64,000 nt of DNA, from contig CP084620.1 of assembly GCA_025917655.1 (NCBI GenBank), forward strand, positions 558,001 to 622,000, read 5' to 3'. The notes beneath the pieces were generated by a model. That model ran no database searches. It was not told the DNA's origin and saw nothing but the letters and a program-made list of their open reading frames with translations. This DNA is from Chlorella sorokiniana. Taxonomy: Eukaryota; Chlorophyta; Trebouxiophyceae; Chlorellales; Chlorellaceae. Below, piece by piece: positions 11,215 to 20,700 of this stretch. How positions within the stretch are numbered: position 1 is the stretch's first letter; each line of letters starts with the position of its first letter. Position numbers and translations under genes: made by a program.

Positions 11215-14127
11215 TCAGATGTAGAGTCCCATGCCCAGTTGAATGGGGTCGGTCTCCAGCTGCAACGACACGGGTGCAGCAGGCTCAGCTCGCCGCAGCA
11301 GCGGCTCGCGTCCACCACGCAATCCGAGTGAAGCAGGAGCCACAGGTGTCAATGCAAACCCTGCCTCCTCCCAACGGGCCTGGTGCCGCTCGCAGCGGGC
11401 TGTGTGCACGCTGGCTTGGCAGTCAGCCTGCACCGCCCCGCCAGCACCCACCTGCCACGGCGTGCGGTTGAGCAGGAAGCGCGAGCAGCCGTCCGACGCC
11501 ATGCCCAGCAGCGCGCGGCGGTCAGCCAGGGCCCCCGCTCCTCCGGGAACCAAACCCCCGGCTGCGTCTGCCCCGCCAGCATGCAGCGCGCAAAGGCGGC
11601 GGTGCAGGTGCCGACCGCGCGCGACAGCTGCGGGTGCACGTACAGCCCCGCCGCAATCTTGCCGTCTGCAGGGAAAGCAGGTGTGTGGGGCGTGTGCGCA
11701 ATTGGCAGTTTGCTGCGAGTGGCTAGTCCTGGCAGCCACGAGGCCCCGCCTGTGGGCCAGCAGCAGCAGCCGTGATAGCCACCGCTGAGGACAGAGAGGG
11801 TGTGTCACGAGCAAGACATCAGCAACAACCACTCACACCGGCACCCAGCCGAACCACCCTCAGGGCAGCCGCCTCACCCTCGTACTCCACTTCAACCAGC
11901 ATGGCCACCTTCTCCCCCACCACCCAGTCCACCGCGCGGATCAGCGGGTCCAGCGCCCGCGCCAGCCCCCGCGCCTGCTCCCGGTCAGCCAGCAAGCCTG
12001 CAGCAGGTGCGGCAGCGTGTGTGCGGGTGAGTGAAGGGCCGCGGGCAACGGGGGCGAGGGCGGGGAGCATTCCGCGGCAGCCGTGGTGGGGCGAGGTGGG
12101 CTGCAGGGCGGCTGGGATGAGCAGGAGGCGCGCAGCGGAGGTGGGCTTTTCAGAAAGAGCGCAGCGGAGGTGGGCCCTTTAGAAAGGGGGAGGCTGGCTG
12201 AGCCACTCACTCTTGGGCGCCAGGCGGGCCACGGCTACCATGCCCCAGTTCCAAGGGTCCGGGCGGTGCCAAAGCGTGCGCTCACGCTGGGCACGCCCAG
12301 CACCTGCACAGCACACGCAGCGTGGCATCAAGCGACGCAGCAAGAGACTCTGGATGGCCGAGGCGGGCCACGCCAGGGAGCGGGCGCAAGGGGCTGCTCA
12401 ACCCGTGCAGGGCCGCGGCAGCAACGGCGCTGCTGATGCAACAAACACAAAAGCTCTTACGCGCACAACTAGCATGGTTAAGAACAGCACAAGGCGCACA
12501 AACAAGCTTGCCTGGTATGCCGAAGACACCTCCGGCAGGTTGTACAGGTAGACGGAGCGGCGGCCCACCCCCGCCCCAAAGTCCACCACGCGCCGGTTGC
12601 TCACCGGGGGCAGCACGGTGCGCTGCCCGTCCCTGCAGCCCGGGCGCAGGTGAGGCGGAGATCGGTCGACCCTGGCACACTGCGTGTTGCGACGCCGCTC
12701 TACCCACGCAGCACAGCACGAGATGGCGGCCCATCCCGTAGAAGGCAGCATAGCCAGTGAAGCAAGCAGGCCTTGATGTCCCGCGGCAGTCAGCCAGCGC
12801 CCTTAGTCCCAGCGGGCGCTTGCAGTCCCAGTGGGTGCAAGGCGCGGCAGCCTCCTCACTTGTATGCCACCACCTCCTCCCCCGCCAGCAGCAGCGTGGT
12901 TTCCATAATCGTGGGCCCTGCGCCGCCGGTGCCTGCACGGCATGCGAGCAGTCCCCCGTGAGCGGCTGCCGGGCAGCAGGCAGGGCCAGCCGGAGTGGGC
13001 CCCGCAGCCAGGCGGCGCTCCAGGCGCCATCACTTTGCGGGGACAGCAGTTGCAGGCAATCGTAGCTTCCGGGCGGCTGCCGAGCGTCCCCCTCAGCAGC
13101 GCACCTGCTGTGAAGTACGAGTAGAGCAGGCGCTTGGGCTGCGCGGCGCCGGCACCCGCAGCTTCCGCGTAGCTGCCATCCTCGTTGTACTCCTTCCGGT
13201 TCATCGAGATGGTGTGGGCCGCCATCACGTTGCTCACGCCTGCAGCAGGCAGGGCACGAGAGCGACAGTCAAAACCATTCTGACATGGGCATGCTGCAGG
13301 AGCGCTGCTGCTCTGAGCCTGAGCCCTCAGCAGTGTGGGGCTGCGTCAGCAGCAGGCCGCTGAGCATGCGTGCTAGGAAGGCAAGAACAGGGCAAAAAGA
13401 GGTGGGCAGCGGCTGGCCCCGGCTGTCGCCCTGTGCCCTGTGCCGTACCACCACCCCTCCAGCTCATCTTCCCTTTGGGCCGCACCTGGGTAGATGCCCG
13501 TGGTGGTGATGCAGGGCACGCCTGCCGCCGCTGCCTTGCCGTGCAGCGCTTTGGCGCGCTGCGAGTAGTCCGTGTCGTCGCACACATCCATGTAGGGCAC
13601 GCCCGCTGCGATCGCGGCTTCCAGCACGGCGCAGTCGTTGCGGCGCTGGAAGGGGCCCGCGGCGTGGATGACCAGGTCTGCCCCCTTCAGGGCCGCTGCC
13701 AGGCTGGCAGCGTCGTCGATGTCGCAGAGCAGCGGCTGCGCGGCGGACAGCTCTGGGCGGCGGGCCAGCGCGGCGCGGAAGCTTGCCTCAGAGCGGCCGC
13801 CGAGGCGCAGGCGCGCCCGGGCACCGCCGCCGCCAGCGCCGCCGCCGTGGAAGAGCCCACGCGGCCGCAGCCGCCCAGCACTACCACGTCCTTGGTGCCC
13901 GTGATCTCAGGGGCTGCAGGGGGCACAGGCTGCGTGCCAGCCGCGGCTGCTGCCGCGACCGCGAGTGCCGCCTGCCGTTGCCGCCGAGGGCGCCCGCCAG
14001 CGGCCGTCGGCATGGGCGCGCCAATCGGCTTGCCGCGTAATGCATCGGCTGTGCAACACACCATTTGCCGCGGTGAGCCGTAATGCGCCGACACAAACTG
14101 CAGCTTCGCTTCCCCGACCGCTTGCAT
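11215..14127 (-). CDS. Saccharopine dehydrogenase-like NAD(P)-binding oxidoreductase
   Basis: Closest remembered relative is the plant plastid protein At1g50450, a saccharopine-dehydrogenase-fold protein whose substrate is not established. The Rossmann motif is KDVVVLGGCGRVGSSTAAAL, preceded by about 60 residues of basic, Ala-rich leader that could be a transit peptide. Later blocks are LEAAIAAGVPYMDVCDDTDY, ITTTGIYPGVSNVMAAHTIS, RRSVYLYNLPEVSSAY, and GQTQPGVWFPEE; the protein ends QLGMGLYI. Exons (minus): 14127-13486, 13239-13105, 12932-12860, 12632-12512, 12303-about 12209, about 11999-11878, 11665-11452 and 11259-11215. The intron after 12512 starts with GC (CAG|GCAAGC). Three one-base deficits interrupt the frame, in runs at 13816-13818, 12261-12263 and 11532-11536; supplying one base at each restores the conserved sequence. 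The start ATG is the first in frame with the leader. Confidence 0.88.
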
Positions 14128-14510
14128 CGTGGAGGTTCAAAACCGACCTGGCTACGGGCCGCAATACACTCACGGTCGCTCTGTTAATGGTCTGCAAGGC
14201 GAGACGGAGCAATGCGTGAGGTGGGCACTGGCGAAGAAAGTCGTCGGCGGGCGGCGAGCGGCGGCAGTGGTAGGCTGTGGAGCCAGGCACAGGCCCCGGG
14301 CCTCCCAGGCACACTCTTGAGTCCTTGCAGCCTCCTGAATAGAACTCAGCCGTTCAGATTGCCAGTTGCTGCATCAGGGCCGCCAGCAGCATCATGGTTC
14401 CGCCCGGAAGCGCTGACCTGGCTGGGTGAGAGGGCCTCCCCAGCTCTAGCTCTGTGAGGCCGCCTGCCCTGCTTCTTGACGGCCCCAAACTTGTGCATGT
14501 GTGTCTAATA

Positions 14511-15354
14511 ATGAGAGCATCAATGCTGCGTCGGACAGCAGTGCTCGTGCTCTTTGCCGGGGGCCTCCTGGCAGGAGCCCATGGCAGCAGGCAGCTTCCT
14601 TGGATGGCGATAAGGGCGACTGGCTGTGCTAAGGTTGGCCTGCAGGGACCTGCTGGCTTCAGGCGGCTAGCCCAGGTGCAGGAGGGTTTTGGGGCGGTGT
14701 CCACGACGAGCGGCGACGAGACACTCTTTGTCCCCACGCCTTCCATGGAGCCAGGGCTGCCGTGCCTCACCCTGAACAGGCAGGTTGGTTATGAGTGCAG
14801 GTGAGGGCCATGCAGCACAGCCACATCAACCCCGGGTCTTGATATCATTGATGAACTGCCAGCGAGCAACCCACGGCTTTGCCTGCCCGTTCGCAGCGTT
14901 GCCATCGACCGGCTGGTATCCCATTTCCCTCGCGGCAGCACTGAGCTGCCCACGGCTCAGCAGGTGCAGGATGTGCTCGCCAGCCTGTCTCAGGGCGGGC
15001 TCCCCACATCGACGTGAGCCATCAGCTGGTGGTAGTCAGGGGTTGACCTGGGAACGGGGAGCCCCTTCGTCTCCCCAACTGCCCCTGCCAGCCCCTGCTG
15101 CAGGTGCTGCGCTGCTATGGGGCGAGTGCTGCAAGCCCAGTGCGGCTGCAACAGGCAAGCGCTGCCGAACAGCGAAGGCGTGTGCTCGCAGCATTCTTGA
15201 TCATGCGGCGTGCACCCTTGCCCCCTGCAGCGCGTTCTTGGAAATTCGGGAGAGCATCCAGGACCTTGACCCCACACTCACGCCGTCTTACCTGGAGGGA
15301 TCGAACGTCATCCTGGCAGCATCCTGCAACATCTCCAACCCGTCCTGCCTCTGA
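14511..15354 (+). CDS. Small secreted Cys-containing protein, paralogue A
   Basis: Function not recognised. It opens with a signal peptide (MRASMLRRTAVLVLFAGGLL, then AGAHG) and continues through a short variable region to LPCLTLNRQVGYEC, SVAIDRLVSHFPRGSTELPT and, in the last exon, FLEIRESIQDLDPTLTPSYL followed by EGSNVILAASCNISNPSCL and a TGA. Exons 14511-14800, 14897-15013 and 15231-15354. The same architecture appears in paralogue B 1.3 kb downstream; the cysteines before the VAIDRL/VSIDRL block and at the C-terminus are shared, suggesting disulfides. Predicted about 175 residues, extracellular or in the secretory pathway by its signal peptide. It diverges from the oxidoreductase gene with 383 bp between the two starts. 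A TGTAA signal follows the stop by 87 bp. Confidence 0.7.
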
Positions 15355-15441
15355 AGCCTGTCAATGGGGCCAGCTGCCACTCAAGGGCATTGATCATTGC
15401 AGATATTTAAGCACCTTTTGATCCAAACATTTCAATGTTAA

Positions 15442-15446
15442 TGTAA
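15442..15446 (+). terminator. Polyadenylation signal TGTAA of paralogue A
   Basis: TGTAA 87 bp after the stop of secreted protein A, in an AT-richer stretch. Confidence 0.55.
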
Positions 15447-15530
15447 GCTGCAACAGGTGCACTGGCGGTCCACAGGTGGTAAGGGAGGGTGGTCACATGC
15501 AGCGCCCGCCCGCGCGAAGCGCCTTGTCAG

Positions 15531-15582
15531 CATGGTCACATGACCACCTCAGAACGCCTTCCCTCTCCTCAGATTCCCGCCA
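15531..15582 (+). repeat. Left direct repeat bracketing the formin-tail copy
   Basis: About 50 bp beginning CATGGTCACATGACCACC and ending CTCAG plus ATTCCCGCC. It closely matches 16610-16664, with small differences and an indel. The right-hand copy lies just upstream of gene B, so this one looks like a duplicated promoter fragment. Confidence 0.7.
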
Positions 15583-15589
15583 TCCAGCT

Positions 15590-16600
15590 GGCCTAGGCGG
15601 CGCCGCCGCTGCCTGGACTTTTCGAGCTGGAGGCCACGCCCTCGTCGCCCTCCAGCCAGTCTGGCTGGGGCATGGGGGTCATGAAGACGTCCAGGTGGGG
15701 TCGCGCCCGGCTGGCCGCCGTGGTGCTCAGCCCAACCGACTGACCATGGTGCCAGCTCCGACGCGGCAGCCCACGTCCTCCTGCTCCTGCTCCTCCGCCT
15801 CCAGCTGCCGAGCAGCTGCTGGGCGGACCCCAAAGGGGCTGCCAGGTGCGGCCCGAGGTGGCAGGGCCGCAGCACTTACACCTGGCGCAGCTGGGCTGGC
15901 AGGTGTGGCGTCCGCAGCTGCCGCCGCCACCGGCCCTGCGATGGCTGCTGCTGCAGTGCTGAACATGATGCCCCAGCCGTCGGCCATCTGCATCACTGTA
16001 GCCAGCAGGCTGGGAGGGGTGGCAGGAGCAGCGTTGCCTGCGGGAGCAGCGCTGAGAGCGGCCCAGCTGCCTCGGGCGGTGTCAGCGGCTCCTGCTGCTC
16101 TGCAGGCAGCTCAACCGCCAGCTGCTGGTGCCGCTGCTCCTCCAACTCGGCGGCTGCCTGCTGCTGCTGCTGCTGAGCAGACGCACCTTCAGCCTCCAGC
16201 ACGGCAGCCGACGCTTCAGCGGCAAGTGGCGCTGGCTGTCCGGCAGAGGCAGCCGCTTCCACATCATCAGCCGCCACGTGTGCCACAGCAGGAGGTTGTG
16301 CAAGGGCGTGCGGCGATGTGGCAGCGGCTGCTTGTTCGCCGCTGGAGGCGTCACTTGCGGCGGCAGCCTCCTGCTGCTCCACAGCAGGGAGAGACAGTGC
16401 AGGAGACGAGTCAGGGGGTGATGGGCAAGCAGCTCCAGCAGCAGCCTCTGATCCTGACTCAGCCATTGCGCCACCTGGCTATCTGGAGCGCTTGCTCCAT
16501 CTGCGGCCGTGCCGGGCTCGCTGAACTGGCGGTCTGCGGCTGCATGCATTGGGGTTGCCTTGTCGGCTGCAGCCGTTCGGCTACACCCTGCCCAGTTAGC
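15590..16600 (-). pseudogene. Duplicated fragment of the formin gene 3' end
   Basis: Nearly collinear with the last exon of the formin gene at about 17740-18800 and strikingly similar over long stretches, for example the parts encoding the HLDVFMTPMPQPDWLEGDEG segment and the LAVELPAEQQEP segment. It lacks everything encoding the FH2 domain and has no start of its own. Its reading frame is interrupted relative to the parent, and it ends against paralogue B's upstream region. I interpret it as a non-functional segmental duplicate. It might still supply an antisense or 3' UTR sequence for secreted gene A, toward which it converges. Confidence 0.75.
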
Positions 16601-16609
16601 ACCCAACAC

Positions 16610-16664
16610 ATGGTCACGTGACCACCGAGGTATTCCGAGAACGCCTCTCCTCAGTCTCCCGCCC
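16610..16664 (+). repeat. Right direct repeat, in the upstream region of gene B
   Basis: Counterpart of 15531-15582. It ends 23 bp before the ATG of secreted gene B, so it is part of that gene's promoter or 5' UTR. Confidence 0.7.
16611..16624. promoter_or_regulatory. Perfect 14-bp palindrome with a G-box core
   Basis: TGGTCACGTGACCA is a perfect inverted repeat containing CACGTG at 16615-16620. It lies 64 bp before the start codon of gene B. G-boxes are bound by bZIP and bHLH factors in plants and algae. The left repeat carries the imperfect version TGGTCACATGACCA. Binding is inferred. Confidence 0.45.
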
Positions 16665-16687
16665 ACACAGCTTGTGACAAGCCCAGC

Positions 16688-17578
16688 ATGGCGTCTTGGT
16701 TGGGCTGGATGACGCTGGTTCTAGTCCTCGCCGCAGATAAAGGAAGCCGGTCCAGTCTGCCTTTGTGGGGCAACAAGGTCGGCTGCATTGTGGCTGGACT
16801 CCTGACAGGCTGCAGCCTCGCTTCAGCAAGGCGTCTCGTGCAAACAGAGCCCCTGCCGCCCGCCGCTTCGCTGGCCGACAGCAGCTCTGCAGCAGCGCCA
16901 GCACCCGGAGAGCTGCAGGAGGCTGCAAATGGCACAGCTGGGCTATCATCCCAAGAGTGCCTCGACCTGCAGTTGGACCTGGGGTTCAGCTGCCAGGTGT
17001 CCATTGACAGGCTGGCGCTGACCTTCCAGCGCGGCTCGACGCAGCCGCCCACCGATGAGCAGCTACGGGACGCAGTGGCTGCCCTGTGGGCTGGCTCACT
17101 GCCAACCGAGAGGTGGGCTGGCTGCCCCGAGCGCTGCTAGCAGCGACAGCGCTGACGCTGACAGCAGCAGACGTTGTAGAGGCAGCTGTGGGCCTGCCGC
17201 TCGGGTGTGACAGACTGCTTTGCCGGCTCCCCTGCGCAGTTGCTGCCAGAGAGCCACAAGGGCGGCGGCAGCCAGCTGTGGGTGCAACAAGCAAGGGTGC
17301 GGTAAACTGCGCCTGCGGTTGCCTGCGGCTGTGCATGAACTGACCTGCACCCAAGGCCGTGCCCTTGAAAAGGCAGCAGATCATCCCTATGCTTCTTGTA
17401 TGGCTGAGTCTTGAGTTGATCTAATTGCACTGCTACAATGTCAATGCCTTGCAGTGATTTCTTGGAGATTCGGGAGGACTTGCAGCTGCAGTACCCTTCC
17501 CTCACACCAGAATACCTTGAAGGCTCCAACGAGATCCTGGCGACAGCCTGCAACCTGACCGACATTGCCTGCCTCTGA
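16688..17578 (+). CDS. Small secreted Cys-containing protein, paralogue B
   Basis: Function not recognised. Two exons, 16688-17112 and 17455-17578, give 182 residues in exact phase. The N-terminus has two hydrophobic stretches (SWLGWMTLVLVLAADKG and GCIVAGLLTGCSLASA), consistent with a signal peptide or signal anchor. The conserved part is SSQECLDLQLDLGFSC, VSIDRLALTFQRGSTQPPTD, and in the last exon FLEIREDLQLQYPSLTPEYL with a C-terminal EGSNEILATACNLTDIACL. This aligns throughout with paralogue A, though A has an extra intron before the IDRL block. Its stop faces the formin stop 130 bp away. Its upstream region contains the G-box palindrome and one of the two direct repeats. Confidence 0.7.
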
Positions 17579-17708
17579 CAGCTCCGTCTTTAACACGCAT
17601 ACTGTTTCAGAATTCATGTCGCAACTTGTGATAAAGGAGAGTGCCAAGTGTGAAGAGAATGACGCGTAGGTCAGCCAGCAACTCAACTGACAACTCAGCC
17701 GCCAGCGC

Positions 17709-20700
17709 TCACTTGGCGGCGCTGCCGGCATCCAGCTCACTGCTGCTGGCCCAGGCGCCACCGCAGCTGCCTGGGCTCTTCGAGCTGGAGGCCACGCCCT
17801 CGTCGCCCTCCAGCCAGTCTGGCTGGGGCATGGGGGTCATGAAGACGTCCAGGTGGGGCCGCGCCCGGCTGGCTGCCATGGTGCTCAGCCCAGCCGACCC
17901 CGGTGGCAGCTCCGATGCAGCGGTCACCGCCAGCAGGCCGTCCAAGCTGCTGCCCGGGCTGTCCCAGCCCATGACCTCCTGCTCCTGCTCCTCCGCCTCT
18001 AGCTGACGCAGCAGCTGTTGAGCGGACCCCGCAGGGGGCTGCCAGGTGCGGCCCGAGGTGGCAGGGCCGCAGCGCTTGCAGGCGCGGCAGCTGGGCTGCC
18101 AGGTGTGGCGTCCGCTGCTGCCGCCGCCACGGGCCCTGCGATGGCTGCTGCTGCAGTGCTGAACATGCTGCCCCAGCCGTCGGCCATCTGCATTACTGCA
18201 GCCAGCAGGCTGGGAGGGGTGGCAGGAGCAGCGCTGCCTGCGGGAGCAGCGCTGGGAGCGGGCCAAGCTGCATCAGGCGGTGTCATCGGCTCCTGCTGCT
18301 CTGCAGGCAGCTCAACCGCCAGCTGCTGGTGCCGCTGCTCCTCCAACTCGGCGGCTGCCTGCTGCTGCTGCTGCTGAGCAGACGCATCATCAGCCTCCAA
18401 CACGGCAGCCGACGCTTCAGCGGCAAGTGGCGCTGGCTGGCCAGCAGAGGCAGCCGCATCCACATCATCAGCCGCCACGTGTGCCACAGCAGGAGGTTGT
18501 GCAAGGGCGTGCGGCGATGCGGCAGCGGCTGCTTGTTCGCCGCTGGATGCATCACTTGTTGCGGCCTCCTGCTGCTCCACAGCAGGGAGAGACGAGTCAG
18601 GAGGGGATGGCACGGCAACGCCAGCAGCCTCCTCCGCTCCTGCCTCTCCTTTAACCAGTGGTTGCGCCGCCTGGCTGGCTGGAGCGCTTGCTCCATCTCC
18701 GGCTGGGCCAGGCTCGCTGGACTGGCTGTCTGCGGCTGCTTCCGTTGGGGCTGCCTCGTCGACTACAGCTGTCGCCTGGCTGGCTGGAGCGCTTGCTCCA
18801 TCTGCAGCCGTGCCGGGCTCGCTGGGCTGGCTGTCTGCGGCTGCTTCTGTTGGGGCTGCCGTGCCGGGCTGGCTGGGCTGGCTGTCTGCGGCTGCTTCTG
18901 TTGGGGCTGCCGTGCCGGGCTGGCTGGGCTGGCTGTCTGCGGCTGCTTCTGTTGGGGCTGCCGTGCCGGCTACAACCACTTCATCAGCTGCCGGGGAGCC
19001 TCGGCTGCGGGCAAAGTCTGCATTGCTGCTGCCGGCAGCTGCACGGTGTCGCTTTCTGCAGGCTCAAGCCCGGTGGCAGAGTTGTCTACAGGCTTTGCAG
19101 AAGCTGCAGTGGCGGCCTCTTCCCGCGCTGCCGCCGCCTCCGCCGCTGCCGCCTCCGCTCCAGCCACCCCGGGCGCCGCTGCTGCGCCCTGCTTGCCCGG
19201 CCCACCCTCGCTGCAGGCCTGCGACTGGCGCAGCTGCATCAGGTGGATGGGGTCTGCCGCCGGTTCCTGGCTCTGTACACGCCGCGCCTGGATGGCGGCC
19301 TGGATGGCCTCCCGCTTGCGCGCCTCCTCCGCGGCGCGCTGCGCAGCCTCCTCACGCGCCTGCGTTGCAGGGCAGCCCCCATTTATAGCCAGGCCGACCG
19401 CCCTCCCACCAGTGAGACCATGGCGGCAAAGAGGGTGGGACCCCAGCGCCAGCACACCGCCACATGCTGTGCCGCCGCATGCGGCCAGCCATCAACCTTC
19501 TCAAACCAGTCAGTGCTCCTTGCCCCGCGGGAGCACCCCAAACAGTCTTGTGGATCAGCCCCCTCCAGCTAAGGCGCCCTCCCGCGCCCCCTCCCCCACC
19601 CCCCACCCCACACACACACACACACACTCCCCCACCTTGATGTCGGCCAGGCCCTTCTCGAACAGAAGCACAAAGTCGCGGACCACGCGCAGCACGCGGT
19701 TGGCGTCGGCGGGGGCGTACTCCTCCCCAAAGTACTCGGTCACGCCGCGCAGCTCCTCGTACATGCGCTGCTCGAGGGCCTGCAGGGTGGAGAGGAAGTA
19801 AGGTGGGGGTGTTGGGGGGGAGAGGTTGTGGTGAAGATTGTGCAGGTTAAGAGCGTGGATTAGAACCTTTGAACTTCAAGCGGCAGCAGTGGCAGGGCTG
19901 CAACATGGGCCTGATGAATGGCCAGCTTGCATCCCCCTCCAGCTGCCCTCAGTGCTGCGCCCCCTCCCCCCCCGCCTCGACCCACCTCCAGCTCCCGGAA
20001 GCCCTCCGCCGCCTCTGCGTGGAAGGCGGCCATGGCCTCGGAGAAGTGGCGCGAGCCCGACCCCCTCCACCTCTCGGCTCTTGGCCGCCTGCACCACCTC
20101 GGTGTTGATCTGGCGCAGGCCCAGCCGCACCTCGCCAATCAGGCCCTTGATGGCGGCCAGCTGCGGGGCACAGGGGCGGTGCGTGTGTGTGTGTATGGTG
20201 GCTCAATGGATCACGGTACTTCAGGCTTGCCCTCTCTTCAAGCTGGTCGCGCCCGCCGTCAAGGCGAGCAGGCAGCCAAGGGGAGGGTGTCGCGACGGCC
20301 TGCTGCGTGCCGCTGCAGGGCCCCACCTGCATGTTGGCCGCCTGCTTCAGGTGCCCCAGCTCCTCGCTCATGCGCTTCATGCCCTCATCCTCCTCCACCA
20401 ACTGCTCAGGCAGAGGGGGCGCACGCGCAGTCAGGGGGAGCTCAAACGGGTGTGAGAACTGGAGCTGGAATGTGGGGCCTCGCTGCCGCCAGCGCAAGGC
20501 AGCCTGTCGCAGCCGCAGCAGCACCCCGCGCCCGCCTGCATGATGACAAAGTGCAGCAGCGAGGTCTTGCGGTCGGTGCCCTTCACGTCTGCCAGCTTGA
20601 GCAGCGTGTCGAGGCGGAAGCCGGCGGCGGCGCCGCGCTGCGTGCCCTGGTTCAGGTGGTTGCCCAGCTCCAGCACCGCTTGCAGCAGCTTGGTGAAGGC

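Noticed and set aside
13816-13818. Oxidoreductase as a pseudogene because of several frame breaks
   Set aside because: All breaks are one-base homopolymer deficits, splice sites are intact, and the same fault occurs in essential genes such as IDH.
15993-16466. Open minus-strand frame rich in Ala/Gln
   Set aside because: It is part of the duplicated formin tail with no start region or domain of its own, so it is not listed as a separate gene.
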